The notes beneath the pieces are model-generated. The model saw only the letters and a list, made by a program, of their open reading frames with translations, did not search any database and was not told the origin of the DNA. Source: Candidatus Limnocylindrales bacterium (GTDB lineage Bacteria; Moduliflexota; Moduliflexia; Moduliflexales; JAUQPW01). From it: a stretch of 64,000 nt of DNA. Made by a program: the position numbers and the translations under genes. Below are positions 9,340 to 18,958 of this stretch, piece by piece. The DNA lies in assembly GCA_035559535.1 (NCBI GenBank), contig DATMBG010000021.1, positions 162,398 through 226,397 on the forward strand, given 5' to 3'. The first letter of the stretch is position 1; the number at the start of each line of letters is the position of its first letter.

Positions 9340-9855
9340 TTAAGAAACTGGCTCTACATCGGCGGCATCTATTTCCATAGCAGCCGATTGCTGAATAAGA
9401 TCCACCGAAATAACCAGACGGAACTTTCTCCTTTTTTCCATAAGAATCCCTTCCACACCTGCCAGAGGTCCTCTCTTGACACGAACCCGTTGCCCTTCTT
9501 TGAAATAAGGAACCGGATCATATTTTAAACCGCTGGTAATCATCCGCTGAATCGCGGAAATCTGTTCTTCAGGAATCGGAACCGGTCCTTCATGAAATCC
9601 AACAATCTGAACCACACCGACAGTGGTTAAAATTTTCAATTTGTCCAGGAGCGGGAAATAGCCAAAAATATATCCCGGAAAGAGAGGAAAACTGACTAAC
9701 TTTTTTCGATCTTTCCAATATCTTAATTTTTCTACCAACGGTAGGAAATGGACAATGTTTTTCTTTTCAAACTGCTCTTTTACCTTATGTTCATGACGAG
9801 ATCTGGTATGAATAGCATACCAGTGAGGGTTTTCTAAAAGATTCCTTTGTATCAT
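9340..9855 (-). CDS. NusG/RfaH-family (UpxY-like) transcription antiterminator
   Basis: A NusG N-terminal domain begins 'WYAIHTRSRHEHKV' and runs through 'FPLFPGYIFGYF'. A linker and a KOW-type C-terminal domain follow ('KEGQRVRVKRGPLAGVEGIL'). Specialised NusG paralogues of the RfaH/UpxY/LoaP kind ride RNA polymerase through long polysaccharide operons and suppress termination. The position upstream of the glycan genes fits such local action. ATG at 9855 is chosen; a GTG at 9912 would add 19 residues, but it lacks a ribosome site. No ops-like element was identified. Confidence 0.88.
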   Translation of the reverse strand: MIQRNLLENPHWYAIHTRSRHEHKVKEQFEKKNIVHFLPLVEKLRYWKDRKKLVSFPLFPGYIFGYFPLLDKLKILTTVGVVQIVGFHEGPVPIPEEQISAIQRMITSGLKYDPVPYFKEGQRVRVKRGPLAGVEGILMEKRRKFRLVISVDLIQQSAAMEIDAADVEPVS

Positions 9856-9960
9856 ACTTTCTTTGAATTCTAATTTACGATAAAACCCAACGATAAGACC
9901 TGATACTGACACCTATGCCGGATAGCCCCGGCTTTTCAAATCCAGAACTACCTGCAACAT

Positions 9961-9988
9961 GTACGGGCGTAAGGCCTTACGCCCCTAC
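9961..9988. repeat. Palindrome family B, copy 1
   Basis: GGGCGTAAGG/CCTTACGCCC (9965-9984) is a perfect palindrome flanked by GTAC and CTAC, one mismatch from the GTAG/CTAC edges of the other copies. It lies between the FecR and NusG-like genes. Confidence 0.8.
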
Positions 9989-10008
9989 CCACCTGTTGAC
10001 AGGACTTC

Positions 10009-11322
10009 TCACGGGGACACCGGTGTGGGGGTTGGAGGGGGCAGCGGAGTAGGGGTTGGAGTTGGAACAGGACCTGGTCCTGCCGAGCTGACAACCAGGG
10101 TTACCACTGCGATGGCGGTTTTACCTCCGTTATCCGTTCCAGAAATCGTTATGGCATAAGTTCCCCCTGAGGTTGTAGGAGAAGTCGTAATAAGGAGCTG
10201 AAGTTGGGCATTTCCGGCCCCACCCGTAGGGGATACAGGATTTTCGGTAAAGGCGCCTGTTGTATCCGGTGGGAGTCCTGTCACACTTAAAAGAGCCGAA
10301 TTACTGGAACCTGTAAATCCGGCCACAACATTATAAAAAGTAGAACCTCCGGCTTGAACCGTTCGGATGGGGGGGGCTGCAAGAAGGGCAAAACCCGGAC
10401 TAAAAGTCGGGTTCGTAAGCTGTGAATCCCTGAAACCTCCTGCAGGAATTGGTTCACCTGGAGGATTTGAATGAACGCCAATTCGGAGCCCACCCGGGGG
10501 GATAACGCCTGAGGTCCCATCGGGATTTGTAATTTCGATGGTTCCTTCAAGGGTGCGAATAATTAAAGTTTCACAATCAGAACGAACTTCCACTGCATTG
10601 CCACCGTGAAGTTTAACCCCAGGAGTATTTACCCCGAGAAACTGGAATTGCATCTCACCACTCAAAACTTCAGTGGTCACCACCGTCTCAATATTTGAAA
10701 GATCCGTCCTTGTGAATAAAACCTCCTGGCCCTCTCCTGATCGGGTAGAGAGTATTTCCCCGCAGAGAGGTACGTACACTTCAGTATTTCCGCTGAGAAA
10801 TCGGACCCTTATGGTCCCTTCAAGGACCATGACTTCGGTTTTAGAAGATCCTTTGGGCTTCCGAACTTCCATCTCTGATAGTTCGACACCTGCAACGGCC
10901 GTATCCGTCTCAATTTCATGAATGGTCCTGGTGTAATTTACCGATTTTTGAACTCGAGTCCGTACAACTCCCCACCATAACTTAAAACGGGACATGCGCT
11001 CAGATTCAGAGATCTGGAGCTGACTGATTTCCAGTCTGGTATGATCCTTCAGATCTAGAGTACTTCCATCACTTAATGTTAACTTGGCTCTGGACCCAGA
11101 GCCTGTTTGAATATGATCTCCTTCCCCTAAAACCATGCCCGGTTCAGCCGAAATCCAATTCCCCTGGTCCTGGGGCAGGACTTCCACCTTCCCGGTAAAG
11201 TCCGTTAATAGAGCCGTCGACCCGGCAGAAACCGTTGATAAAGCCATGGATCCGCAAAACAGGAAAAAAACCGACCCGACACTTAACCCTTTAAAGAATC
11301 CAAATCGAGATAGAAATTCCAT
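10009..11322 (-). CDS. Secreted FecR-domain protein with Pro/Thr tail
   Basis: 437 residues. A signal peptide or N-terminal membrane anchor covers about 10-35. A FecR domain follows ('FTGKVEVLPQ', 'GEGDHIQTGSGSRAKLTLSD', 'LKDHTRLEISQLQI'), then a region like a second beta-sandwich, then an Ig-like putative module around 320-410 ('LLSVTGLPPDTTGAFTENP', 'YAITISGTDNGG'). It ends in a Pro/Thr-rich tail (PTPTPTPLPPPTPTP). FecR-like periplasmic domains near polysaccharide genes are common, but their task is poorly defined; a signalling sigma factor is not seen here. ATG at 11322 with an AGGG ribosome site. Probably co-transcribed with the beta-barrel gene 72 nt upstream. Confidence 0.82.
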   Translation of the reverse strand: MEFLSRFGFFKGLSVGSVFFLFCGSMALSTVSAGSTALLTDFTGKVEVLPQDQGNWISAEPGMVLGEGDHIQTGSGSRAKLTLSDGSTLDLKDHTRLEISQLQISESERMSRFKLWWGVVRTRVQKSVNYTRTIHEIETDTAVAGVELSEMEVRKPKGSSKTEVMVLEGTIRVRFLSGNTEVYVPLCGEILSTRSGEGQEVLFTRTDLSNIETVVTTEVLSGEMQFQFLGVNTPGVKLHGGNAVEVRSDCETLIIRTLEGTIEITNPDGTSGVIPPGGLRIGVHSNPPGEPIPAGGFRDSQLTNPTFSPGFALLAAPPIRTVQAGGSTFYNVVAGFTGSSNSALLSVTGLPPDTTGAFTENPVSPTGGAGNAQLQLLITTSPTTSGGTYAITISGTDNGGKTAIAVVTLVVSSAGPGPVPTPTPTPLPPPTPTPVSP

Positions 11323-11394
11323 AATTACCCTGCCACCTTAAAGATTCCGAGATGTAAAACATAAAAACACACTTTAACCTTTGAGTACCACTCC

Positions 11395-12894
11395 TCAGAA
11401 GGTTGCCCGGCTAAAGATGTTGAACCGATTAACATTATAATCGTCGATATCAAAATTAGAGTTATTATCGACAAACTCATAGCCTATATTGATCGAGAGA
11501 TATCGGGTTAAGGAATAGCCTACACCTACATTAAAAGTCTGAGTGGTATCTTCCCGGTCTCCTCGAGTCGGGTCAAAGAAGATCTCACTGAAAAATTGCC
11601 TGTTGGCAATTTTATATCCTCCGAAGGTCCGTATCCTTTGAGTAATCATATACTCGATATCTCCTGCAAATCCTATGCTGTTTGCAGTATCATTACCCGT
11701 AGCAATACCGGGTACAGTAGCCGGAGTTTGAATCAGCTCCCGAGTCTCATGGAGATAATTAAGGGCCAGGCTCGCTCGGGCATTGTCCCCGAGTCGTAAA
11801 ACAAGCCTACTTCTGATATCATCGGTTTCCAGGGTCTCTCCGAAATCATTTTCACTGAAAAAGCGGTCGTAGGTAAGAGCCAGGCTAGAACTTGCCGTGA
11901 TATTGAAATTCAACCCGAAGTTTGCTGCAAACCCACTGCGATCCCTCTGATCAATCCTCTGAACCTGTCCTGTAGTTGGATCTACAAACTCAACTGCCGA
12001 GAAGGAGTTAGTTTCAAATCCAATTTTGGCAAGACCACTCAATCTTGGAGAGAGTTTAAAATTAACCCCACCGGTCAAACGCTGACGGGTAACATCAGCC
12101 CGGGTTCTCGGATCCACAATCTCATTGGGTTTGGGTTCTTCACGGAGAAGTCGGGAAATATTATAATCCGTTACCAACGTTAATCTGGGGTTAAGGATAT
12201 AACCAAAATTAAAGACCCCTCCATGGGATTGACTGTTCGAGACCACCTGGGTCGTCTCGGTCACCAGGGGGGTTGACGTAAGCTGGACGGTATTTTTGGT
12301 ATAATCTATCCGCCTATAACTATATCCGGCATCGAAGAAGGTCCGTTTGGTATCTATAATTCGATAAGAAGGGGTGATTTGAAATTCATTCCGAAAGGTT
12401 TTATTACCGGGAAGGAGGGCCTGGGTGGTATCAATAGGAACCGTAGTCAGGTTTTCTTTAATGTTAATGGTAAGTCGCTTGAAATAGGCACGCTTACCTA
12501 CATCAGCTTTTAATTCCAGGGTATGGATAAATTGATCATTCTCATCGTTATCGGCATAATTTTGATAATCCATTCGATACCCAAGACCGAGGGTAAGGAA
12601 CTGAGTTATATCCACATCTAAACCGACTCCTGTAGATAAATTAAAAATCGAATCATCCTTACTTTTTGCGTTGATGGGAAGAGATTCTCCATCAGAAAGA
12701 AGAAAAACGTTATCATCGAAGGTCTCTCGGACCTCGACAAAGGGGGTTAACCGGGATCTTGAGGAAAGCTCGAAGGCCAAAGCATCTGGGGAAAGAAAAA
12801 TAAGCCCGACTATGATGATCAAGCCACTTCCGAGTACCTTTTTTAACGCCTTTGGAAAACGCTGATTACCTGGAGTACTGAGATTCTGATTCAT
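11395..12894 (-). CDS. Outer-membrane beta-barrel protein (BBP2-like)
   Basis: 499 residues with a signal peptide (hydrophobic about 20-40, 'GLIIIVGLIFLSPDALAFEL'), followed by many alternating amphipathic strands such as 'LGLGYRMDYQNYAD', 'LTLVTDYNISRL' and 'TFNVGVGYSLTRYLSINIGY', and a C-terminal Phe ('RATF') typical of BAM-assembled barrels. The family is the outer-membrane beta-barrel found beside capsule or exopolysaccharide loci, where it may help export or anchor the glycan. It has a good GGAGG ribosome site and is the first gene of the minus-strand cluster. Confidence 0.85.
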   Translation of the reverse strand: MNQNLSTPGNQRFPKALKKVLGSGLIIIVGLIFLSPDALAFELSSRSRLTPFVEVRETFDDNVFLLSDGESLPINAKSKDDSIFNLSTGVGLDVDITQFLTLGLGYRMDYQNYADNDENDQFIHTLELKADVGKRAYFKRLTINIKENLTTVPIDTTQALLPGNKTFRNEFQITPSYRIIDTKRTFFDAGYSYRRIDYTKNTVQLTSTPLVTETTQVVSNSQSHGGVFNFGYILNPRLTLVTDYNISRLLREEPKPNEIVDPRTRADVTRQRLTGGVNFKLSPRLSGLAKIGFETNSFSAVEFVDPTTGQVQRIDQRDRSGFAANFGLNFNITASSSLALTYDRFFSENDFGETLETDDIRSRLVLRLGDNARASLALNYLHETRELIQTPATVPGIATGNDTANSIGFAGDIEYMITQRIRTFGGYKIANRQFFSEIFFDPTRGDREDTTQTFNVGVGYSLTRYLSINIGYEFVDNNSNFDIDDYNVNRFNIFSRATF

Positions 12895-12987
12895 GAGGAT
12901 CCTCCGATTATAAATTAAAAATCTAGACCGGCTGCCATCTAAGGGCCTGGAAGAACAAAAAGATAAAGCGATAAAAAATTACTCCTT

Positions 12988-13018
12988 ATTTTAATGGAAT
13001 TTTTCAGGGATTTGTCAA
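12988..13018 (-). promoter_or_regulatory. Possible sigma-70 promoter for the beta-barrel/FecR genes
   Basis: On the minus strand TTGACA (13013-13018) is followed after 18-19 nt by TTAAAA/TAAAAT (12988-12994), about 95 nt upstream of the beta-barrel start. The -35 is perfect; the spacer is slightly long. Confidence 0.4.
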
Positions 13019-13373
13019 GTTAAAAAACGAGAAGTCAGTTTTCAGGATCTTGGTTAAACCTGTTTCAACAGGACCCCTTTGACCTCTTGGTCTTCAACAT
13101 TAAAACCAAAGTTAAAAAGGCTTTACATAAAGCCTGTTGTTATGTTTTCCCCTTGACTTTTCCAGTTCTGTTCTTTATGATAATGATATTCCTGAATGGT
13201 TGCTATTTGCTTTGCTGTTTGCTTTCACCCCCGCCCTCTCTCCCGAAGCTTCAGGGGAAGGGTTGGAGACCTGGGGGCCAGGATAAGGCTTGACTGAGCA
13301 TGCAACCCTCTGCTTCATCTCTCCTTCTCCCTTTCCGGACGCTTCAGGAGAGGGGGAGCGAGGACATAGCTGT

Positions 13374-13602
13374 CGGGTTACGCTGAAAAGCCCCGCCAGG
13401 GGCGAACGGTTGATAGCCCCATGTAAGTCGAGGGATTCAGTCATTCAGAATTTTTTCAAGCTTCCGAAGGAAGCCCCCCTTTCCTCTATATCCCTCCGCA
13501 TGCGAGGGGAATTGGGGAGCGGCCTGTTAAACAGGTCGCCCCGCCGGGGCTAACCGAATTGTCAACCGGGGACGGTTAACCTACTTATCCTGGCGCGTAT
13601 GG
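13374..13602 (+). repeat. Dispersed element family A, long copy
   Basis: Contains GCTGAAAAGCCCCGCCAGGG, a GTCGAGGGATTCAGTCATTC segment, GCGGCCTGTTAAACAGGTCG, and a hairpin GTCAACCG/CGGTTAAC near 13561-13580. It ends at the right terminus CTTATCCTGGCGCGTATG (about 13584-13601). An insertion of C-rich DNA (13460-13520) separates the middle segments. The left terminus is degraded. Confidence 0.75.
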
Positions 13603-13709
13603 GGAGCGAGGGGGTGAGGGTAGATCCTAAAAAAATTAAAAATTTTAGAAACTAACGAAATTAGAGATTATAAAAAAAAATAAAAAGATTGAAAACAGGA
13701 GAGAGGTGC

Positions 13710-16208
13710 ATGGAAGCCCATTACGATTTTAAACGAATTGAAAGTAAATGGCAGAAAATCTGGGAGGAGACCAAGCAGTACAAGACCGAGCGTGATCCGC
13801 AGAAACCGAAGTATTATTGCCTGGAGATGTTTCCGTATCCTTCTGGAAGAATTCATATGGGGCACGTCCGGAACTATAGCATTGGAGATGTCATAGCCCG
13901 TTATAAAATGATGCAGGGCTATAATGTGCTCCATCCTATGGGTTGGGATGCCTTCGGAATGCCCGCAGAAAATGCTGCCATTCAACATCGTGTACATCCA
14001 GCAACCTGGACTCGGGAAAACATTGCTTATATGAAAAAGCAATTGAAGTCCATGGGAATCAGCTATGATTGGGATCGGGAACTGGCTACCTGTGACCTTA
14101 TCTATTATAAATGGCAGCAATGGCTCTTTCTAAAAATGTATGAACGCGGGTTGGTGTATCGAAAGAAATCCTTCGTAAACTGGTGTGAGAGCTGTCAAAC
14201 GGTTTTGGCCAACGAACAGGCAGAAGGAGGAGTTTGCTGGCGGTGTGGAACCCAGGTAATCCAGAAGGAGCTGGAACAGTGGTTTTTTAAAATTACCGAT
14301 TATGCCGAAGAGCTGCTGGCATATTGTGACAAATTGACAGGCTGGCCGGAACGGGTTCTGACCATGCAACGGAATTGGATTGGAAAGAGCTACGGCGCCC
14401 AGGTTAAGTTTCCACTGGCCGACCGACCTGGTTTCATCGAGATCTTCACGACCCGACCGGATACCCTTTACGGTGCAACCTTCATGGTTCTGGCTCCGGA
14501 ACATCCTTTGGTTCGAGAGCTCACCCAGGGAACTCCACAGGAAAAGCCGGTTATGGAGTTTGTGGACCGAATCCTGAAACAGGATAAAAAGGTGCGTACA
14601 GCCGAAGAGGTGGTTAAAGAAGGAATTTTTACAGGGCAATATGCGATAAACCCCCTCACCCAAGAGCGAATTCCCATTTGGGTAGCCAATTTTGTTTTGA
14701 TCGAGTACGGAACCGGAGCGATTATGTCGGTTCCAACCCACGATCAAAGGGATTTTGAGTTTGCCAAAAAATACGGGCTGCCGTTACGGGTCGTCATTCA
14801 AAAACCGGATGGTTCTTTATCTGAGGAAACCATGACAGAAGCCTATGTGGGTGAAGGAATTATGGTTAACTCCGGCCCCTTCACCGGTCTTTCAAGCACC
14901 GAAGGAAAGGAAAAAATAACCAAATACCTGGAAGAAAAGGGGATCGGTAAGCAGGCCACGACCTATCGATTGCGAGATTGGGGAATCTCCCGACAGCGCT
15001 ATTGGGGAAATCCCATTCCCATGATCCATTGTAAAACCTGTGGCATTGTTCCGGTTCCTTATGAAGACCTGCCGGTGGTTCTTCCAGAAGAAGGGGTTCA
15101 ATTTACGGGAAGAGAAGGTAACCCGCTGGATCATGTTCCGGAGTTTGTCAATACCCTATGCCCTCGCTGTAAAGAACCGGCCCGACGAGAAACGGATACC
15201 ATGGATACCTTTGTGGATTCTTCCTGGTATTATATGCGCTATACCTGCCCGCAGTACGATAAAGGACCTCTAGATTTGGAACAGGTTAATTACTGGCTAC
15301 CGGTGGATCAGTATATCGGGGGTATCGAACATGCGGTACTGCATTTGCTCTACTCTCGCTTCTTTACCAAAGTCCTGCGAGATATGGGCCTGCTGAAAGT
15401 GGATGAACCCTTCACGCGTTTACTCACCCAGGGTATGGTCCTTAAAGATGGGGCCGCCATGTCTAAATCTAAAGGAAATATTGTGGACCCGGATGAGCAA
15501 ATCAATAAGTACGGTGCAGATACGGCGCGACTCTTTATCCTGTTTGCAGCTCCTCCGGAGAAAGAGATTGATTGGAATGATCAGGCTGTTGAAGGCGCGT
15601 TTCGATTCCTGAACCGGGTCTGGCGCATGGTATATAACCATATAGACTCCCTCCAACAGGTTAAGGAAGGAGTTATTGAACTCCAGAAGCTTTCCGGGCC
15701 CTCTCGGGAACTTTATCGCTGGACCCATAAAACGATTAAAAAGGTTACCGAGGACATAGAAGATCGCTTTCATTTCAATACGGCTATCAGTGCCGTCATG
15801 GAGCTGGTCAATACCATCTATCAATTTGAAGTGCCTCAACAAGAAGGAGAGGAACGAGATCAGGCCCTGAGGGTTCTGCGAGAAGCTATAAAGGCGGTTA
15901 TTCTGTTACTGGGTCCTTTTACGCCCCATATTACCGAAGAGCTCTGGCACGAGCTGGGGTATACCACCAGCCTGTTCAGCGAACCATGGCCGACTTATAA
16001 TGAAGAAGCCCTCAAAGAAGATCAAATCTTGATCGTGGTTCAAGTTAACGGAAAAGTTCGCAGTCGAATTACCGTGCCGGCCACCGCTTCAGGAGATGAG
16101 GTTAAGAAAGTCGCTCTAGGCGATGAAAAAGTCAAAAAATTCATGGAAGGAAAGCCCGCCAAAAACATCGTGGTTGTTCCAGGAAAGCTGATTAATATTG
16201 TAACGTAG
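13710..16208 (+). CDS. leuS: Leucyl-tRNA synthetase
   Basis: Class I aminoacyl-tRNA synthetase charging tRNA-Leu in the cytoplasm. 832 residues, normal bacterial length. The class I signatures are visible: 'HMGH' at 49-52 ('[15 protein letters not shown]') and 'MSKSKGN' at about 584. Two CxxC-type zinc knuckles are present ('CESCQ'...'CWRC' and 'CKTCG'...'CPRCK'). The CP1 editing domain lies between them, with '[13 protein letters not shown]' and the editing-site Asp motif '[17 protein letters not shown]'. ATG at 13710 with an AGGAGAGAGG ribosome site is preferred to the upstream TTG at 13689. It heads the leuS-lptE-holA order seen in several delta-proteobacteria-like lineages. Confidence 0.98.
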   Translation: MEAHYDFKRIESKWQKIWEETKQYKTERDPQKPKYYCLEMFPYPSGRIHMGHVRNYSIGDVIARYKMMQGYNVLHPMGWDAFGMPAENAAIQHRVHPATWTRENIAYMKKQLKSMGISYDWDRELATCDLIYYKWQQWLFLKMYERGLVYRKKSFVNWCESCQTVLANEQAEGGVCWRCGTQVIQKELEQWFFKITDYAEELLAYCDKLTGWPERVLTMQRNWIGKSYGAQVKFPLADRPGFIEIFTTRPDTLYGATFMVLAPEHPLVRELTQGTPQEKPVMEFVDRILKQDKKVRTAEEVVKEGIFTGQYAINPLTQERIPIWVANFVLIEYGTGAIMSVPTHDQRDFEFAKKYGLPLRVVIQKPDGSLSEETMTEAYVGEGIMVNSGPFTGLSSTEGKEKITKYLEEKGIGKQATTYRLRDWGISRQRYWGNPIPMIHCKTCGIVPVPYEDLPVVLPEEGVQFTGREGNPLDHVPEFVNTLCPRCKEPARRETDTMDTFVDSSWYYMRYTCPQYDKGPLDLEQVNYWLPVDQYIGGIEHAVLHLLYSRFFTKVLRDMGLLKVDEPFTRLLTQGMVLKDGAAMSKSKGNIVDPDEQINKYGADTARLFILFAAPPEKEIDWNDQAVEGAFRFLNRVWRMVYNHIDSLQQVKEGVIELQKLSGPSRELYRWTHKTIKKVTEDIEDRFHFNTAISAVMELVNTIYQFEVPQQEGEERDQALRVLREAIKAVILLLGPFTPHITEELWHELGYTTSLFSEPWPTYNEEALKEDQILIVVQVNGKVRSRITVPATASGDEVKKVALGDEKVKKFMEGKPAKNIVVVPGKLINIVT

Positions 16209-16231
16209 GAAACTCTTTCTATTTAACCATC

Positions 16232-16264
16232 AAAAACCCGTTTTCCCTGGAAAACGGGTTTTTC
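16232..16264 (+). terminator. Rho-independent-type terminator after leuS
   Basis: AAAAACCCGTTTTCC, loop CTGG region, then AAAACGGGTTTTT, ending in a T run 24-55 nt after the leuS stop. The next gene starts 11 nt later, so some read-through into lptE is likely. Confidence 0.85.
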
Positions 16265-16274
16265 ACAAGCTTAT

Positions 16275-16799
16275 ATGGTCAAATCGATCTTTTCTCTTTT
16301 GTTTTATCTTCTTACCCTCACGGTAAGTATCTCCGGCTGTGGTTATCATCTGGTCGGGAGTGGGAGTCTGCCGGCCCATATTAAAACCATCTCCATTCCG
16401 CTTTTTATAAACAAAACCCAGGAACAGGGAGCCGAAGATATCCTTACCCGGGCCGTTATTAACGAATTTATAACCGGTAAGGTCAAACTCGTAGATTCTT
16501 CTCAAGCCGACGCCCGACTTAGCGGTGAAATTGTGTCCTACCTCGTCCAGCCGACCCAGTTTAACTCCAATAAGCAGGTCATCCAGTACAAACTAACCGT
16601 CGGCGTTAATGTAAAGTTGGAAGATCTGGTCAATCGAAAAGTTCTATGGGAACAGCAGAACTTAACAGAAGATGAAGACTTCAATGTGAGCCCGGATATC
16701 AGCCCCATAGAGCTTGATGATAGAGAACGACGGGCTTTTGAAAGACTCGCCGAGGACCTGGCGGGAAGGATATTGGATCTGGCTACAGAGGGATTTTAA
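16275..16799 (+). CDS. lptE: LPS-assembly lipoprotein LptE
   Basis: 174-residue lipoprotein with a hydrophobic leader and lipobox 'SISGC' (Cys22). The next residues 'GYHLVGSGSLPAHIKTISIP' are the recognised LptE start, followed by 'INKTQEQGAEDILTRAVINEF'. LptE plugs LptD in the outer membrane and completes LPS export. Its presence supports a diderm organism with LPS. It lies between leuS and holA, the usual place. The ribosome site is weak. Confidence 0.9.
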   Translation: MVKSIFSLLFYLLTLTVSISGCGYHLVGSGSLPAHIKTISIPLFINKTQEQGAEDILTRAVINEFITGKVKLVDSSQADARLSGEIVSYLVQPTQFNSNKQVIQYKLTVGVNVKLEDLVNRKVLWEQQNLTEDEDFNVSPDISPIELDDRERRAFERLAEDLAGRILDLATEGF

Positions 16800-16826
16800 C
16801 GGCTTCCCGAAGGTCAAACGGTACAG

Positions 16827-17834
16827 GTGGCTAAATCTTATCTGACTTATTCAGAGCTACGGAATAAACTCGAAGCGGGAGACATCCGACCCCTCTATCT
16901 CTTTCAAGGAGAAGAGGAGTTTTTAATGGAAGAAGCCATCGACCTTCTCAAGGAGAAGGTCTTAGGCTCTGCATCTTCTGATTTTAATTTCGAGAAATTT
17001 TACGGTAAGGAAACAAAGGTAACCGATATCCTCTCCAGTGCAGAGACCACTCCCTTCCTCAGCCCGCGACGTCTCCTTCTCGTGAAAGATGCAGATCTCT
17101 TTCCGCCGGCGGACCTGGATGCCCTTGCCGATTATGCCATCAAACCCAATCCGGCTACCTGCCTGGTCCTTATGGCAAAAAAAATAGATACCAAGAGAAA
17201 AGCCTTTTGGGAAGCCTGGAAGACCTATGGGGAAATCGTCCAATTTTGGAAATTGTTTGAAAACGAAGTGCCCAAATGGATTCAACAGCGGGCTAAAAAA
17301 TATAACCTTTCTATGCCGCCGGAGACTTCCTTATATCTTTATGAAAGAGTCGGGAACGACCTGCGACAGTTGGACCAGGAGTTGGAAAAAGTTCGTACCT
17401 TTCTGGGTCCAGGACAGGAGGTATCCCGGGAAGTCCTGGAGAATTTATCCCAACATATTCGACCATATTCGGTTTTTGATTTAGTGGAAAGTTTAAGCCA
17501 GAAAAAATTGGATCAGACATTCAAAATACTGGATGTTCTCCTGAGGGAGGGTGAGGAACCCTTGAAAATCCTCGCCCTGATAGCCAGGCAAATCCGTTTG
17601 CTCTGGCAGGTTAAGCTGGCCAGGGCCGAGGGAAAATCCTCGACCTGGATGGAAAAAGAATTGGGTATTCCGGCAAGACACCTGAAAAACCTTCAGGAAC
17701 AGGAGAAGAACTTTTCTTTAGACCGCCTTAAAAAAGCCTTTACACGGCTATCCGAAACCGATATGGCCCTGAAATCCAGCCTTCATACCCCCCAGATTTT
17801 GCTCGAAAGCCTGATCCTTGATCTGATTATTTAG
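16827..17834 (+). CDS. holA: DNA polymerase III delta subunit
   Basis: 335 residues, normal for the clamp-loader delta subunit that opens the beta clamp. The N-terminal domain includes 'RPLYLFQGEEEFLMEEAIDL' and 'LLLVKDADLFPP', then the AAA-like lid 'LYLYERVGNDLRQLDQELEK', and a C-terminal collar domain 'ILALIARQIRLLWQVKLARA' with 'HTPQILLESLILDLI'. GTG start 27 nt after lptE, so probably one operon. It acts in the replisome in the cytoplasm. Confidence 0.95.
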   Translation: MAKSYLTYSELRNKLEAGDIRPLYLFQGEEEFLMEEAIDLLKEKVLGSASSDFNFEKFYGKETKVTDILSSAETTPFLSPRRLLLVKDADLFPPADLDALADYAIKPNPATCLVLMAKKIDTKRKAFWEAWKTYGEIVQFWKLFENEVPKWIQQRAKKYNLSMPPETSLYLYERVGNDLRQLDQELEKVRTFLGPGQEVSREVLENLSQHIRPYSVFDLVESLSQKKLDQTFKILDVLLREGEEPLKILALIARQIRLLWQVKLARAEGKSSTWMEKELGIPARHLKNLQEQEKNFSLDRLKKAFTRLSETDMALKSSLHTPQILLESLILDLII

Positions 17835-17928
17835 TCAAGGCGTTAAGGGATATCTAGACCTTATGTCTGATCCTTAGCTTGACGCGCATGGGGCACATGG
17901 GAAGTTGACCTGGAGATCCATCGGCTTC

Positions 17929-18093
17929 CATAAGCACCAGTTAAGCTGAAAAGCCGCGTCAGAGTGGGCGACGACATTGTAGGGGCACGGCGACGCCGTG
18001 CCCCTACGTGGATAGGATTTTGTTTCCCCTGGCGTAAGCCAGGGGCTATTCCCAGGTCGCCCCGCTGGGGCTAACCTTCTTATGCTGATGTAT
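17929..18093 (+). repeat. Dispersed element family A, interrupted copy
   Basis: Left end CATAAGCACCAGTTAAGCTG (from about 17929) and right end around CTTATGCTGATGTAT (18079-18093). The AGGTCGCCCCGCTGGGGC segment is conserved near 18053. The centre is replaced by the palindrome at 17979-18007. Confidence 0.65.
17979..18007. repeat. Palindrome family B, copy 2
   Basis: GTAGGGGCACGGCG and CGCCGTGCCCCTAC flank a single A: 14-bp perfect arms with the shared GTAGGGGC edge and a private core. Confidence 0.85.
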
Positions 18094-18160
18094 AGGCCCC
18101 CGGCTCTCCTTTCCCATAGCGTGGGAGAGGGGAGCCGGGGGCCTATGCATCAGCATAAGA
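18078..18160. repeat. Long inverted repeat
   Basis: TCTTATGCTGATG... (from 18078) pairs with ...CATCAGCATAAGA (to 18160). The inner GGCCCCCGGCTC/GAGCCGGGGGCC arms pair too, with few mismatches. It could act as a bidirectional terminator between the convergent holA and rpsT genes. Confidence 0.8.
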
Positions 18161-18186
18161 CCAGAAGGAATTACTTTATTAATCCC

Positions 18187-18273
18187 AACACCCCCCTGGC
18201 CTCCCTCCAGGGGGAACCTAAAAGGGGAATGGTCCTGACCGAAGTCCCTCCTGGAGGGGGGCCAGGAGGGTGT
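18187..18273. repeat. Imperfect G/C-rich inverted repeat
   Basis: CACCCCCCTGGCCTCCCTCC and GGAGGGGGGCCAGGAGGGTG are near complements separated by about 45 nt, forming a second large hairpin next to the one at 18078. Confidence 0.6.
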
Positions 18274-18388
18274 TCTTCTCTGCTTAACCTGGCGCCTAGG
18301 GGGGCTGGGGTAAGGACGGAGAACTACCCGCAATTAACTTTACAAGGTAGTACCCTTCATCGGGAGGGATGGGGAAAGCTCTAAACCT

Positions 18389-18670
18389 TTAAGCAGAAGT
18401 TTGAGACGCTATGAGAGCATTCAATTTATGCATCAGACGGGATTTTTTTCGACTGGCTTTATTCAAATGAATGATTCCCTTGGCAGCCAGTTTGTCCAGA
18501 ATAGGTATAGCCTTTTGTAAGGCGGCCTTAGCACCTTCTATATCTTTCTCAGCAATCGCCATCTCCACCTTCTTAACCAGATTTTTCATCCGCGTCTTAT
18601 AAGACGCATTTCGCCGCCGACGGACCTCGTCCTGCCGCATTTTTTTAATAGCCGATTTATGATTCGCCAT
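18389..18670 (-). CDS. rpsT: 30S ribosomal protein S20
   Basis: 93-residue basic protein of the small ribosomal subunit that binds 16S rRNA. The recognised S20 start 'MANHKSAIKKMRQDEVRRRR' sets the start at 18670; an upstream in-frame ATG at 18745 would add 25 residues unlike any S20. The helix-rich body 'AALQKAIPILDKLAAKGIIH' and the tail 'NKASRKKSRLMHKLNAL' match the family. It has no strong Shine-Dalgarno, a known feature of some S20 genes whose initiation is controlled by the protein itself. Confidence 0.97.
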   Translation of the reverse strand: MANHKSAIKKMRQDEVRRRRNASYKTRMKNLVKKVEMAIAEKDIEGAKAALQKAIPILDKLAAKGIIHLNKASRKKSRLMHKLNALIASQTSA

Positions 18671-18775
18671 AGTTTGGAACAGGCAATGCGCACTACCTAC
18701 AGGGGATTTTTTAACCTTACCTGCTACGCATCCTGCAGTACGCATTACAGGGGTTTATTTTAATTTTCTAAAAAG

Positions 18776-18802
18776 CTAATACCCCGTCCCTAACCTTGTC
18801 AA
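18776..18802 (-). promoter_or_regulatory. Possible rpsT promoter
   Basis: Minus-strand TTGACA (18797-18802) and TATTAG (18776-18781) with a short 15-nt spacer, about 105 nt upstream of the rpsT start. Confidence 0.35.
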
Positions 18803-18836
18803 GTTCTTTCCTTTATAAAGTTTTGCAAAAAATTTC

Positions 18837-18865
18837 TTGATCAGAGAACGGTAATAGCGTATATG
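18837..18865 (+). promoter_or_regulatory. Possible sigma-70 promoter for the TPR-HEAT gene
   Basis: TTGATC (18837-18842), a 17-nt spacer, then TATATG (18860-18865), about 93 nt before the start at 18959. It may drive the whole HEAT-tol operon. Confidence 0.4.
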
Positions 18866-18958
18866 TCATGATAGAATGGGATTTATAATGGTAAAGATAG
18901 GCTTAAAGGTCTGTCTTCTTTTAGCAAACCACCTGGAGGGTATTTGGAAGGTGAGGTT

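Larger units (their letters stand above)
12895..13709. other. Divergent intergenic region rich in repeats
   Basis: About 800 nt between the minus-strand polysaccharide genes and leuS. The part near 12895-13080 is AT-rich and holds the candidate promoter. From about 13200 on it contains C-rich and G-rich imperfect inverted segments (for example around 13224-13360) and a copy of dispersed element A. The short frames in it are made of repeat sequence and are not called as genes. Confidence 0.6.
17835..18388. other. Convergent intergenic region packed with hairpins
   Basis: 554 nt between holA and rpsT, which converge here. It holds a family-A element invaded by a family-B palindrome, a 41-bp-arm hairpin at 18078-18160, a second large imperfect hairpin at about 18187-18273, and the motif AACTTTACAAGGTAGTA at 18336. 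No protein gene is supported. Confidence 0.7.

Noticed and set aside
18046-18384. Protein-coding frames of about 100 codons on both strands in the holA-rpsT gap
   Set aside because: They arise from inverted-repeat sequence, mirror each other on the two strands and have no ribosome sites.
18671-18745. Longer form of S20
   Set aside because: The extra 25 residues match no S20 protein; MANHKSAIKK is the standard start.
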